From Paludibacterium sp. (GTDB lineage: Bacteria > Pseudomonadota > Gammaproteobacteria > Burkholderiales > Chromobacteriaceae): a stretch of DNA of 48,860 nt. Shown here one piece after another: positions 15,701-24,724 of this stretch. A program made the translations under genes and the position numbers. Under the pieces are notes generated by a model, which did no database searches, was not told the origin of the DNA, and saw only the letters and a program-made list of their open reading frames with translations. Numbering within the stretch: position 1 is the first letter of the stretch; the number at the start of each line of letters is the position of its first letter. The stretch is from the NCBI RefSeq assembly GCF_019232825.1, contig NZ_JAFAND010000119.1, positions 1 through 48,860 of the forward strand, written 5' to 3'.

Positions 15701-18700
15701 AGTTCGACGCGCTGCCGCAAAAAACGGATAGCCCGCCGCGCGACGCCAACACGCCGCCGGCCCAACGCGCGCCGGGCAACGGCGACGGCGAACAGCGCGC
15801 CGGCCGCCTGCCGGCGTGCGAACCCTGCTGCCCCGAGCACTATCGATTGGTGTTCCACCAGCCAAACAATCCGCAAACCGCGCTGGCTTTCCTCGCGGTC
15901 TATCTGCGGCTATGGCGCAAACTACAAGCGGTATGCGGCGCGCGTTACACCTTCGCCCAGCTGTGCGACATCATCGAAGTGCTGCAGCTTTATCAAGGCG
16001 GCAACATCAACCCCGACTTCATCCGCCAACTGGTATCGTTCCAGATCCTGCGCGACCAGTTCGGCCTGCGGCTGTCCGACGGCACGGCCAAGAAGGGCGC
16101 GCACGGCGCCGATCGTAGCGGACTGCTCGCGCTGTGGGTCGGCCCCTCGGCAAGCAAATGGTCCTGGGCGGTACAACATCTGGTCGAGCGCATTCAGCAT
16201 TTCGCGCAGACGCGCATCGATCATTGCCCCAAGCATCCGCCGACGTTCATTAAACTATTGACCGACAACCTCGACCCACTGTCGGAGCTCGTCGGCTTTT
16301 CGACCACCTTGGCCAGCGACAGCTGGCACGCGCTGCCGACACACACGCTGCGCTTCGCCGAGGCGCTGGCCAAAATCACCGCCTCGCGCTTCGGCATCGG
16401 CGAGCTGCTGTATCTGTACGGCGTCGCGCCGCATCTGGACGGCGACGATCCGTTCCCGTTGCAGGACGGCAACGAGGCGCGCGACGATCCACTCGGTTTG
16501 CCGGAAACGGCCGCCGAGCACGACCGCCATGGCTTGGCGGCGCTACGCAAGAAACTGTTGGCGGCCTGCGTCGACGAGCACGAGATTCACGCCTGGACCT
16601 GGCATCGGATCGAAACCGAGCTGAAAGCGCAATTCGGCTATGCCGTGCCGGTCGGCGGCAAGGATTACCTGCAATCGTTGGGACAGCACTTCTTCCCGCA
16701 CACGCTGGAACGCGCCGGCGTCAGTCTCGCGGCCACCGACCGGCAATACCGCGTGCCGCTTGCCGCCACCTCGCCCGATATGTGGAACACGCCACCGCAT
16801 GGTCCTTTCCGCTATGACGCCACGGCCAGCATGCTGACCACGCAGTTGCCGCTGACCGATCACGCGGTGATCGACAAGCTGAGTCACCTGCGCGACCTCT
16901 CCGCCGACGAGCGCCAGGCGGTGCAGAACCTCTATGCCCTGCCGCGCGTCGACCTGGCGCCGTTCGCCTTATTTTTCCCCGATTTCGCCGCGGCCGAACA
17001 CCACCTGATCGCCGAGGCGGACGAAGACAAACGCTGGTACTGGTTCCGCGCCCAATTCGCGTTGGCGGTCAAGCGCTGCCACCTGATCGCCGCCCATCTG
17101 GCGAGTCACGTCGATGCGGTGAAAAGCGCCGCGCTGTGCGCGGCGGCAGAGCCGCCGGCGGCGCACGCGTCGCAAACGGCTTGGCTGATTCTGCGCACGC
17201 TGTACGCCGACGAGAACCGTGGTCTGGCCTCATGGGAAAACGACAGCGGCGCGCCGCCCGACGTCATGTGGCGGCCGCAGCCCAGCGGCGGCGCGTTCGC
17301 CGCGCTCCTGGGGCTCATCGGCACGGGGCTCGTCGGCGAATTTCACGGCCAAGGCGGCAGCCTGGTCTGGCGCGAGCCGACGGCCGATCTGCAGGCATTC
17401 GGCGCCGAGCGGAATGCCAAGAACGCGCCGGTGCCGACCATCGTGCCGGCGCTCGACCTGAGCCTCTCGCCCGAGCAGTTGAAGCTCTTCGGCGTGCGCA
17501 ACGGGTTCGGCATGCAAAACCAGCACGGCACGGCATTGGGCGGGGTCGAAGGCTTCAGTGTGCAATGGCGCGGCGTGCTGCTGATCGACGAAGCCGGCCA
17601 TTACCACTTCAGCGCCGACACGCCGCACCACGACTGCGGCGGCGTGCCGGAGCGCCGCTGGCGCGTGCGGCTCGCGCGCGGCCAAAAAACCTGGACGGTG
17701 GTATCGCACCGCTGGCCGCACGAGCACAGCGAGAACGAATCGTCGCTCCCCTTGCTCGCCGGGGCCTACGACATCGAGGTGGCGTTCTGGCAGAGCAAGC
17801 CCGAATTTGCCGGCGCGGACGACGTGCATCCGCTTGCCACCGGTTTCGTGGTCAAGTACGCCGGCGCCGACACCCACGGGCAACTGGTGGCCCTGCCGCT
17901 CAAACACTTATTCAGCGCCAGCAAGGACGCCCCCTTGGGCGACAAGCTGCCGTTGGCGCCGGACAGCGCCGCGGCCGCGTACCTGGCCTTGCGCTACACC
18001 AGCAGCCTGCGCGACATCCGCCGCACCTATCAGCGCGCGTTCAAGGCCTTGCTGCTCGCGCACCGCTTTACGCTCAGCGGCCACCCATTGCAGCCGTTCG
18101 GCCAATCCGAGCTCGGTTATCTGCTCGCGCATGCCGACCTGTTCGCCGGTGTCAGCTTCTACCGCAATCCCGCGTTCACGCGCCACGCCGTCTATTTCGA
18201 CATGAATCTGCTGCCGCTCTTCGACCCCTACCTGCCGCCGCCGGCAAGCCAGGATCAGCGGGTGGCGCCCAGCAACCAGCGCCGTCAGGCCTGGTTCGAC
18301 AACTGGGAGCGGCTATTCGACTACACGCGGATGCGCGCCCCCGGCGCCGCGGCGGGCCGGCACGCCTGGCTGCTGTTCGAGGAAGCGGCGGAGAAACAGC
18401 CGGACAACCCGGCGCAGCTGTTGCGCCACCTGGCGATCGACCTGGATTGGTCGCCATGCGTGCAGTCCTATTTCACCAGTCAAACCACGCCGGTCTATCC
18501 GGTCAGTAGCCTCGACCTGTGCGACGACCGCTGGGCCGTGCGTGTCTGGCGCGCGGGGCAGTGGATCGAGCATCTCGTGCGGCATTTCCCGCCCAACGAC
18601 ATTCGCCGCGCGCGCCCCGACCTGTGGGCATCCGACGACCCCGGCGCGGTCGTGCCGGGCGAGACGCAAACCGGCAACGTCAATCTGGCGCGCCTGGTTG

Positions 18701-21700
18701 AGGACGCGCTGATCGAGCCCGACGAGCCGGACCTGCGCCGCTACGATGACCTGCGCCGTCTCAACGACGGCTTGCGCGCCGCGGCGCGCGCGCACCTGCT
18801 GGCCTATTTGTGCGGCATGAACCGGGTTGCGCTGCCATGGGGCGGTTTCGCCACCGACCCGGCGGCGCTGTCGGCGCTGTTGTTGATCGATGTGGAAACC
18901 GGCTGCTGCGAACAGGCGAGCCGGATCGAACAAGCCATCTCGGCCGCGCAGACCTTCGTCGAGCGCGCGCGGCTCGGCCTGGAGGACTGGGTGCTGGGCG
19001 CGGGCTTCTTGCGCCTGTGGCAGCATGAATTCGCCAGCTACCCGGTGTGGAAGGACTGCCACTGCCGCACGCTGTACCGGGAGAACTGGATCGGCTGGGA
19101 CGAACGGCGCAAGGCGCGCCGCATCGAGGCGTTCCAGCTGCTGGAGGACCAACTGCGCCGTTCGGCGCTGTCGCTGGCGGCGCCCGGCGGGCTGGCGTAC
19201 TGGCCGGAGGCGCTGCCGCCGGCCCACCCCGCCATCCGGCTGCTGCAACAATGCGAACCATCGGCGCTCAGGCGACTCGTGCCGCCGCGCGAGGGGCTGG
19301 GCGTGCTCGGCACGCCCGAGCGCACCGCCCGGCCCTCCTGGCTCGCGCCGGATACCGGCGCGACGCCGAACAATCCATTGCCGCCGCCGACCGCCAACGG
19401 CCTGAGCGCCGTGCCGCCAGCGCCCGCCACGTCAGGCGACGGCAAGCTGCCGTTCTGGATCCAAGCGGCAATCCGCCTGGGCGTGCATTTCATCCGCGTG
19501 GCCGCCGGCGGCGTGCCGCCCGCCGCCGCCGCGTTCGTGCCCGGCGACTTCCACCCCGAGCCAAGCTGCTGCAACGAATGCGCCGAACCCCATCCCCCCT
19601 GGGTGGACGAATACTACTTCTGGCTGGTGCCGGCGCGCGTCTTCAACGCGCCCGAGCAGGACAGTTATTACGACCCGAGCCAGCAGGCCTCGGCCTATTG
19701 GCATGACCCGACGCAATTGCCCACACTGCTTCACTGGGATACGGATGCCGCCGTGCGCCTGGCCTGGTGCCGGGTGCACAACGGCGACTTCCAGCAGCCG
19801 CGGCACAGTAGCGCGCCGGTATCGCTCACGGCGGGCGCCACGCCAGATCTGACCTATGTCGGCCGCAGCGCCGATTCGCTCACCTTCGCCGTCTCCGGCG
19901 GCGTGGCCTCCATCGGCTACAACGGCAGTGCAGCCCCGGGCTTCCGTTACGACATGGCGGCGGACGACAGCCTGCCACTGCCGCTCGTCGCCGACCCCTC
20001 ACCGGTGGCCAGCCCCTACCCGGCGGGGCTGCCGGCCTATCCCTATTTCCTGTTCGTCGAGCCGGGAGAGCGGCTATTCATCGATGTGCTGTTCAGTCCG
20101 GCGCGGCTCATGGCCGAGGCGCTGCGCTGCCATTGCCGCTTCGAGCCGGCGTTGAAGTGGTATCAGCTCGTGCGCAACCCGCTGGAAGCCGACAACACCT
20201 GGATGGTGTGCGGCGGCCAACACAACCCAGGAACGACGGACGAGACCTCGACCGAGGCGCGGCGCCTGCCGCCGCCCAACTTCTGCTGCGATAGCACGCA
20301 CATCACCGAACAGGCGGCGCGCGAGCGCGCCATCGTGCTCGACTATCTGGACACGCTGGTCGAATGGGCGCGCGCGCGGCTGCGCGACAATTCGCGCGAA
20401 TCGGCCGAGCAGGCGCGGCTGATTCTCGACACCGCCGCCATGATTCTCGGCCCTTGCCCGGCGATCGTGCACAACCACGTCCGCCCCGCCAAACAGCAAG
20501 TCGGCGGCTTCGTCCCGCTCAATCCGCCGCTCAACCCGCGGCTGATGCAGCTCTACGGCCAGGTGCGGGACGGCCGCATGCGCGTGCACCGCTGCCTGTC
20601 CGAGTGGCGGCTGGTCGAGCCCAACGCCAAGGTGGCGCCCTACTGGGGCGAGACGGCCTGCTGCTGCGAGGCGGCGCCGGCCCATCCGTGCGACGAGGCG
20701 GCTTGCTGCGGCGAATGGGGTGGCTGCCATCCGTCCACGCCGTACCGTTTCAATGTGCTGCTGCCCAAGGCGGTCGAATGCGTGGGACGGCTGCGCGAGC
20801 TGGGCACAGGCCTACTCAACGCCTTCGAGCGCGGCGACAGCGAGTATCTGGCGCAAATGCACGCGCGCCACGAAACGGCACTGGCCGACATGAGCATCGC
20901 CTTGCGCCAACAGCAATGGCGCGAAGCCGACTGGCAGTTGCAGGCGCTGCGGGTCAGCAAGGAGGTGCAGCAGACCAACCGGCGCTACTACAAGCGACTG
21001 ATCGATGTCGGTCTGATCAGCGGCGAGTTGGATTACCAGGACAACATGAACAACAACATCGCGCTGCATGGCGCGGCGATCGAAATCGAGGCGGTGGCCG
21101 AGGCGATGGCGCTGATCCCCGACTTGTTCGTCGGCTTCCCCTGCGAGGAGACATGGCTGCCGATCGGCACCAAGCTGTCGGGCATGTTCAAAACCTTGGC
21201 GCACATCACCAGCGAAGTGGGGGAAATCGCCGGTCTGAACGGCCAGCTCGATCTGACGCAGGCCGGTTGGCAGCGCCGGCTCGACGAGTGGGTGCACCAA
21301 GTCGAAGTGCTCGATCTGGAAATCGAACAACTCGAACTGCAAATCCTCGCCGCCGAGCGCAAGTCGCAGGAAACCCTGATCGAATTGAATTTGCAGCAGC
21401 AAACGCTGGAACAGTCGCGAGAAACGCTCGACACGCTGCGCGACAAATTCACTAGTCAAGCATTGTGGCTCTATCTGCAAAAAGAGGGCATGGCCCTGTA
21501 CTGGCAGACCTACGAACTGTCGATGCAGCTCGCGCGCCAAACCCAGCACGCGTTCAATTTCGAGCTGGGCTATTGCCGGCGCAACTTCCTGCCGTGCGAT
21601 AGCTGGGACAATCTGCGCGAGGGGCTGTTGGCCGGCGAGAAGTTGAACGTCGCACTGGAACGCATGCAGCAGGCCTATCTGCAGGACAACCGGCGCGAGT

Positions 21701-22887
21701 ACGAGTTGACCAAGCACGTGTCGCTGGCTTTGCAGTTCCCATTGCCCTTCCTGCGGCTCAAGCTGACCGGCTATTGCGAAATCGAGTTGCCGGAATGGCT
21801 GTTCGATCTCGACTACCCCGGCCAGTACATGCGACGCCTGAAGAGCGTCAGCCTGACACTGCCGTGCGTCACCGGCCCGTATAGCGGCGTGCACTGCAAG
21901 CTGACGCTGCTGTCGAGCTGGACGCGCGTCGATCCATCGCTGCCCTGCCCCACCACGCCGTGCTGCCGCGACCAGCCGAAGTGCGACTGCGGCTGCCGTC
22001 ATCCGCGCCACGAGCACTACCGGGCCGACTGCTGCGACCCGCGCGGCGTGAAGCTCTACGGCGCGCGCGAGGCGATCGCCACCTCGAGTGGCCGCAACGA
22101 CGCCGGACTGTTCGAATTGAATTTCCACGACGAGCGCCATCTGCCGTTCGAATATGCCGGCGCCGTCAGCCGCTGGCGCATCGAGCTGCCGCCGGAAAAC
22201 AACTATTTCGACCTGGCGTCGCTGACCGACGTGGTGATGCATCTGAACTACACCGCGCGCGAAGGCGGCAGCGCCTTGCGCGACGCGGCGCGCGAGGCGG
22301 CGCGCGAACGCCTGCCTGGCGACGGCTGGATCTACCTCGACCTGCAACGCGACTTCCCCGACGCCTGGGAACAATGGCAACGCACGCGCCGGCATGCCGG
22401 CGAGGCGTGCGACGGCGGCGCCATCACCCTGCCGATCACGCGCAAGCTGTTCCCGTATCTGCCTGGCGACCCGTCGATCGAGATCACCAAGATCGCCGTG
22501 CTGTTCGACAGCGACCACTGCGCCGAGCCCCCATGCCCGCCCATCGACGACTGCCCTTGCGCCACACCCGACGCGCGCGGCTGCCACGTGGTCGAGGTGA
22601 CGGTGGACCGGCAGGACGACGACTGCGCCGGCCGTGAGCTGGCGCTCGCCTGCAAACCGAGCATCGACTGGCCGACGCTGTATCACGGCAGCGGCGAGAT
22701 GCGCCTCGCCCCGCTCGACGGCTGCCATCCGGGCCACCGGCTGACGCTCTCCTTCGCCGACCGCGTCGACGGCATGGCGCGGATGTTCGTGCTGTGCCGC
22801 TACCAGGTGATTTGCCACTGCTGCGACACCGAACGCCCGCCGCGCCATTTCGACGTTCACGAAGGAGGCTGCCATGACTGCGCCTAA
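12703..22887 (+). CDS. Very large cysteine-rich TcA-like toxin subunit
   Basis: The protein is 3394 aa; the start is the ATG at 12703 with AGGAG 7 nt upstream. TcA proteins form the pentameric pore that binds the target cell and injects the TcC effector, and are usually about 2500 aa. Seen here: VRP1-like helical segments (GFTSAADIAALS; LPYSQPLDVNRQYLETV), a PA14-like domain (about 1596-1740), long coiled helices (about 2850-2960) and the C-terminal TcB-binding region (FPLPFLRLKLTGYCEIELPE, LFELNFHDERHLPFEYAGAVSRWRI). Cys clusters interrupt the chain near residues 1040, 2288, 2655-2676, 3083-3113, 3272-3295 and the C terminus (CHCC, CHDC). They are absent from ordinary TcA and could bind metal or form disulfides. 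The gene overlaps the next by 14 bp. Confidence 0.82.
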   Translation: MQQIIVIRLHPDKPVSGAAFSSYLTGLTLSAYDLNVGDPQVGQHLGDATFVAPPVATPWLPDPTTTIVQHYTPLLPPPGPTLVPEAEATAVIAISLPAGYKEYVTSDLRLVISRSGTPIVSRLVYYDVQTLTVGALPAPNTYPALGASDVALYLTLPRPLTPGLAQIDLSQGQIPDFATLKSAVETVLAADEGPVPAITALSAAQATHIANEIVWGPQDPLPAPPASSTTGYDDVGALYTNPPNDGTISNQLEQNRQQFEGNLNSYYATHNANVQRLANYVYALSTAMACEAMSTAATQALLTFPVNPGVSSPETTIAEADVLLLQSGGGALSPAFTVPAEYFYALGVLLPLQMTAVQRFQLACRDTPQRTLPTLASAVDNGLISATLTVNPAQAARRMAALAPGAQYDSTAPHCALDATLTPLVHDWLAYPAAAAWRSYQPGDDDSGFWTPEIAAQPAGYLALDLAALTNDFAPLTAAILAIPVASVAQLAALTVANWNHLFGNPPNTALLPPFTAPGTPQARVAAFIRHVQKFFAMGFGLSAPPTAAADAAPTLDLPTEDMIAEWVAAYQTLVGGTFTFGAGPLVDSDVAAAAQNVWPSDTPAQQWLAQRMTVLNALCQLAGVTSHVMPPAPSLTFSVAEALYARGFTSAADIAALSQDSFSDALRGTVAFDSAAAIWNAAGGVNPATPPAPGPFTPINPGGLEDCVPPCYLSPTGTVQYLHDLLALSENASCDAPDAPTDSGRFTLGQMLAGRRADPALLEVTAANALSPLPQIDIVNEQLENLVATSAAGGVYDSAQHALFGHKLCSPDDCLEVIEDTDQCHHPAQLFTAMPQYSSPATPPANGAAYAALGSDFSAPSLPYSQPLDVNRQYLETVSSCRFAVMRAFRQEITEFALDQTVAAPAFPGHLWRYPVKIDIGIEYLGISAEEYAQLFTQNIALTPTPGQLTLYTLYGFVAETQPDGSNWIDVVLRLPEFLRRTGLSYCELVALQDASCVQFDALPQKTDSPPRDANTPPAQRAPGNGDGEQRAGRLPACEPCCPEHYRLVFHQPNNPQTALAFLAVYLRLWRKLQAVCGARYTFAQLCDIIEVLQLYQGGNINPDFIRQLVSFQILRDQFGLRLSDGTAKKGAHGADRSGLLALWVGPSASKWSWAVQHLVERIQHFAQTRIDHCPKHPPTFIKLLTDNLDPLSELVGFSTTLASDSWHALPTHTLRFAEALAKITASRFGIGELLYLYGVAPHLDGDDPFPLQDGNEARDDPLGLPETAAEHDRHGLAALRKKLLAACVDEHEIHAWTWHRIETELKAQFGYAVPVGGKDYLQSLGQHFFPHTLERAGVSLAATDRQYRVPLAATSPDMWNTPPHGPFRYDATASMLTTQLPLTDHAVIDKLSHLRDLSADERQAVQNLYALPRVDLAPFALFFPDFAAAEHHLIAEADEDKRWYWFRAQFALAVKRCHLIAAHLASHVDAVKSAALCAAAEPPAAHASQTAWLILRTLYADENRGLASWENDSGAPPDVMWRPQPSGGAFAALLGLIGTGLVGEFHGQGGSLVWREPTADLQAFGAERNAKNAPVPTIVPALDLSLSPEQLKLFGVRNGFGMQNQHGTALGGVEGFSVQWRGVLLIDEAGHYHFSADTPHHDCGGVPERRWRVRLARGQKTWTVVSHRWPHEHSENESSLPLLAGAYDIEVAFWQSKPEFAGADDVHPLATGFVVKYAGADTHGQLVALPLKHLFSASKDAPLGDKLPLAPDSAAAAYLALRYTSSLRDIRRTYQRAFKALLLAHRFTLSGHPLQPFGQSELGYLLAHADLFAGVSFYRNPAFTRHAVYFDMNLLPLFDPYLPPPASQDQRVAPSNQRRQAWFDNWERLFDYTRMRAPGAAAGRHAWLLFEEAAEKQPDNPAQLLRHLAIDLDWSPCVQSYFTSQTTPVYPVSSLDLCDDRWAVRVWRAGQWIEHLVRHFPPNDIRRARPDLWASDDPGAVVPGETQTGNVNLARLVEDALIEPDEPDLRRYDDLRRLNDGLRAAARAHLLAYLCGMNRVALPWGGFATDPAALSALLLIDVETGCCEQASRIEQAISAAQTFVERARLGLEDWVLGAGFLRLWQHEFASYPVWKDCHCRTLYRENWIGWDERRKARRIEAFQLLEDQLRRSALSLAAPGGLAYWPEALPPAHPAIRLLQQCEPSALRRLVPPREGLGVLGTPERTARPSWLAPDTGATPNNPLPPPTANGLSAVPPAPATSGDGKLPFWIQAAIRLGVHFIRVAAGGVPPAAAAFVPGDFHPEPSCCNECAEPHPPWVDEYYFWLVPARVFNAPEQDSYYDPSQQASAYWHDPTQLPTLLHWDTDAAVRLAWCRVHNGDFQQPRHSSAPVSLTAGATPDLTYVGRSADSLTFAVSGGVASIGYNGSAAPGFRYDMAADDSLPLPLVADPSPVASPYPAGLPAYPYFLFVEPGERLFIDVLFSPARLMAEALRCHCRFEPALKWYQLVRNPLEADNTWMVCGGQHNPGTTDETSTEARRLPPPNFCCDSTHITEQAARERAIVLDYLDTLVEWARARLRDNSRESAEQARLILDTAAMILGPCPAIVHNHVRPAKQQVGGFVPLNPPLNPRLMQLYGQVRDGRMRVHRCLSEWRLVEPNAKVAPYWGETACCCEAAPAHPCDEAACCGEWGGCHPSTPYRFNVLLPKAVECVGRLRELGTGLLNAFERGDSEYLAQMHARHETALADMSIALRQQQWREADWQLQALRVSKEVQQTNRRYYKRLIDVGLISGELDYQDNMNNNIALHGAAIEIEAVAEAMALIPDLFVGFPCEETWLPIGTKLSGMFKTLAHITSEVGEIAGLNGQLDLTQAGWQRRLDEWVHQVEVLDLEIEQLELQILAAERKSQETLIELNLQQQTLEQSRETLDTLRDKFTSQALWLYLQKEGMALYWQTYELSMQLARQTQHAFNFELGYCRRNFLPCDSWDNLREGLLAGEKLNVALERMQQAYLQDNRREYELTKHVSLALQFPLPFLRLKLTGYCEIELPEWLFDLDYPGQYMRRLKSVSLTLPCVTGPYSGVHCKLTLLSSWTRVDPSLPCPTTPCCRDQPKCDCGCRHPRHEHYRADCCDPRGVKLYGAREAIATSSGRNDAGLFELNFHDERHLPFEYAGAVSRWRIELPPENNYFDLASLTDVVMHLNYTAREGGSALRDAAREAARERLPGDGWIYLDLQRDFPDAWEQWQRTRRHAGEACDGGAITLPITRKLFPYLPGDPSIEITKIAVLFDSDHCAEPPCPPIDDCPCATPDARGCHVVEVTVDRQDDDCAGRELALACKPSIDWPTLYHGSGEMRLAPLDGCHPGHRLTLSFADRVDGMARMFVLCRYQVICHCCDTERPPRHFDVHEGGCHDCA

Positions 22888-23089
22888 ACCCAAGAAGTCC
22901 GCCGCGCCCCCTCCCGACGAACCCGGGCGCTATCGCTTTGTGACCGGCATCACACTCACGGCGCTGGAGACGCAGGTGAATCTGCTCGCGCGCCATGAGC
23001 CGCTGGCGCTCAAGCAGGTGCTGTTCGCCACCGGCACCGGTTTCGTCGCGGTGATGGAACGGGAGGACGCCAAACCGAAGCCCGGCTAG
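22874..23089 (+). CDS. Small DUF1737-like protein of the Tc operon
   Basis: The protein is 71 aa with a strong GGAGG site before its ATG, and it overlaps the tcA-like gene by 14 bp, so it belongs to the toxin operon. After a Lys/Pro-rich start (PKPKKSAAPPPDEP) it reads YRFVTGITLTALETQVNLLA...VLFATGTGFVAVMER. That resembles the short beta-alpha-beta DUF1737 fold (YxVVTG-L--LE-QVN pattern). There is no signal peptide or membrane segment. It could be a chaperone or assembly factor for the toxin, but this is only inferred from position. Confidence 0.6.
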   Translation: MTAPKPKKSAAPPPDEPGRYRFVTGITLTALETQVNLLARHEPLALKQVLFATGTGFVAVMEREDAKPKPG

Positions 23090-23141
23090 CCGGGGCACAT
23101 CCCCGCGCCTACAATGAGCTTTTGCCCCAGGACAGTTTCCG

Positions 23142-23600
23142 ATGACGGCGCAGGACTTCCGGCTCGAATACGGTTACCACAGCACCTGGCTCGCCCAGGT
23201 GCTGGCGGTTTTCAATAAAACGGCCATGAAGCGCGGCCCGGAATTGGCGGACAAGGTCGACCGGGCCTTTCACCACAGCCAGGTGGTGGCGTCGCTCTGG
23301 CAAGGCGACCAACTGGTGGCATTCGGGCGCATGCTGACCGATTTCGACCTGTACTCGGCCATTTTCGACGTGGTGGTCGACCCCGCGTTTCAGCGCCGCC
23401 ATTTGGGCTGCCGGATCATCGCCGCCTTGACGGACAAGGCGCCGGACAGCTGCGTGCACCTGACCGCGACCTTCGGCAACGAGGCGTTTTACCACCAGCA
23501 AGGCTTCCGCTATCACAAGACCGCGATGGCGCGCTATCCGGCCAGGCTCGCCCATTCCCCCTATTTGGACCACGACAGGACGCCCCCATGCACACGCTGA
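23142..23600 (+). CDS. GNAT-family N-acetyltransferase
   Basis: The 152-aa protein has the GNAT fold. The strand LVAFGRMLTDFDLYSAIFDVVVDPAFQRRHLG holds the acetyl-CoA-binding R/Q-x-x-G/A loop (QRRHLGCRI). It is followed by a helix (IIAALTDKAP) and the terminal FYHQQGFRYH strand-turn typical of this family. The substrate is unknown. It starts 52 bp after the Tc operon, overlaps the next gene by 13 bp and is probably co-transcribed with it. A GGGG-cacat-CCCC hairpin just upstream (about 23092-23105) may separate it from the toxin genes. Confidence 0.85.
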   Translation: MTAQDFRLEYGYHSTWLAQVLAVFNKTAMKRGPELADKVDRAFHHSQVVASLWQGDQLVAFGRMLTDFDLYSAIFDVVVDPAFQRRHLGCRIIAALTDKAPDSCVHLTATFGNEAFYHQQGFRYHKTAMARYPARLAHSPYLDHDRTPPCTR

Positions 23601-24019
23601 AAGGCGGTTGCCATTGCGGCAACCTCGCGCTGACGCTCACGCTGCCGCAAGCCCCCGCCACCTATCACCCGCGCGCCTGCGACTGCGGCTTCTGCCGCAA
23701 GCACGGCGCCGCGTATCTGGCCGACCCGCACGGCAGTCTGCGCATTGCGGCCGAGGACCCGGCGGCTTTGGTCAAATACCGCCAAGGCAGCCACAGCGTC
23801 GATTTTTTGCTGTGCGGCCGCTGCGGCGTGCTGGTAGGCGTCACCTACCAAGATCAGGACGGACTCTTCGCCGTGGTCAACGCCAGCGCGTTCGACGACA
23901 CCTTCGGCGAACGCCAACCGGTATCGCCGTACACGTTGCCGACCGAAGAGAAAATCCGCCGCTGGAAACAGTTGTGGTGCGCCGATGTCGCACTGCGGCT
24001 CGGCGTCAGCGGGCGTTAG
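23588..24019 (+). CDS. GFA-family zinc protein (Gfa-like, CENP-V fold)
   Basis: The 143-aa protein has all the zinc-binding cysteines of the GFA family: C8-H-C10 (GGCHCG), C31-D-C33-GF-C36 and C76-GR-C79. The founding member was described as helping glutathione react with formaldehyde; many members have unknown substrates. The start overlaps the GNAT gene by 13 bp. Its 3' end overlaps the convergent merR gene by 14 bp. Confidence 0.88.
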   Translation: MHTLKGGCHCGNLALTLTLPQAPATYHPRACDCGFCRKHGAAYLADPHGSLRIAAEDPAALVKYRQGSHSVDFLLCGRCGVLVGVTYQDQDGLFAVVNASAFDDTFGERQPVSPYTLPTEEKIRRWKQLWCADVALRLGVSGR

Positions 24020-24557
24020 CGCTCTGCTCGGCCAACCTGCGCGAATGCGCGCGGATCTCGGCGATGTCGGCGGGCGATGCGCCAAGCCGTTCGAGGAAGG
24101 CCTGATGCGCCTCGGGATGCGTGGCCTCCAACCCGGCGTGCAACTGATCGAGCTGGGCGTCGCTCAGCCCGGCCGCGTGCAGCATGGCGGTCAACGCGGT
24201 CTTATCGAGTGGCTGCGGCGAGTCCGTCAGCCGGCCGGAAAGCAATAGCCTGGCGACGCTTTCCTGCTGCGCACGCAGCGCGTCGATCCGCCGGCTCAAG
24301 TCGTTCAGATGCCGCGCCAGCACGCCGCGGGCCGAGTGCTGATCGGCGGGTTCGAGCAGCGCCGGCAGTTGTTCGAGCGGCAACCCGGCGCGGCGATAGC
24401 GGCAAATGGCCTCCAACCGCTCCCGATCCTCGTCCGAATACAGCCGATACAGCTGATGGCTGCGCCCGCTCGGCCGCAGCAAACCGATACGGTCGTAATA
24501 GAGCAAGGTGCTGCGCGACAGACCGAACTGCCGCGCCAGCTGAGTAATGGTGAACAT
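24006..24557 (-). CDS. MerR-family transcriptional regulator
   Basis: The 183-aa protein starts MFTITQLARQFGLSRSTLLYYDRIGLLRPSGRS, the winged-HTH signature of MerR regulators, followed by YRLYSDEDRERLEAICRYRRAGLPLEQL and a coiled dimerisation helix (about 80-115). The C-terminal part (about 120-175) is helical and has no metal-binding cysteines. That argues for an organic ligand or stress signal rather than a metal. A GGAAGGAA ribosome binding site precedes the ATG. The upstream MFS exporter gene on the same strand may be its partner, but a REP-like repeat pair lies between them. Confidence 0.88.
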   Translation of the reverse strand: MFTITQLARQFGLSRSTLLYYDRIGLLRPSGRSHQLYRLYSDEDRERLEAICRYRRAGLPLEQLPALLEPADQHSARGVLARHLNDLSRRIDALRAQQESVARLLLSGRLTDSPQPLDKTALTAMLHAAGLSDAQLDQLHAGLEATHPEAHQAFLERLGASPADIAEIRAHSRRLAEQSANAR

Positions 24558-24608
24558 CTCACGGTTCCTTCCTAGGTGGCATCCACCCTGGCCCTGCTCG
24601 TGGTGTTT

Positions 24609-24689
24609 GGTGCAATGCCCGCGTTGCGCGGCGATTGCACCCTACGGACACGTATTCGCGTAGGGCGCACTCGCCGAAGGCAGTGCGCC
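24609..24689. repeat. Paired REP/BIME-like palindromes, copy B
   Basis: The same two hairpin types as copy A occur here in swapped order: GGTGCAAT...ATTGCACCCTAC (24609-24645), then GTAGGGCGCACT...AGTGCGCC (24660-24689). The second is identical to copy A over 30 bp. They fill the gap between the MFS and merR genes. A repeat at a gene junction like this may stop transcription or protect the mRNA 3' end. Confidence 0.8.
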
Positions 24690-24724
24690 ACAGATACGCA
24701 CAAGACTGCCGTCGACAGCATAAA

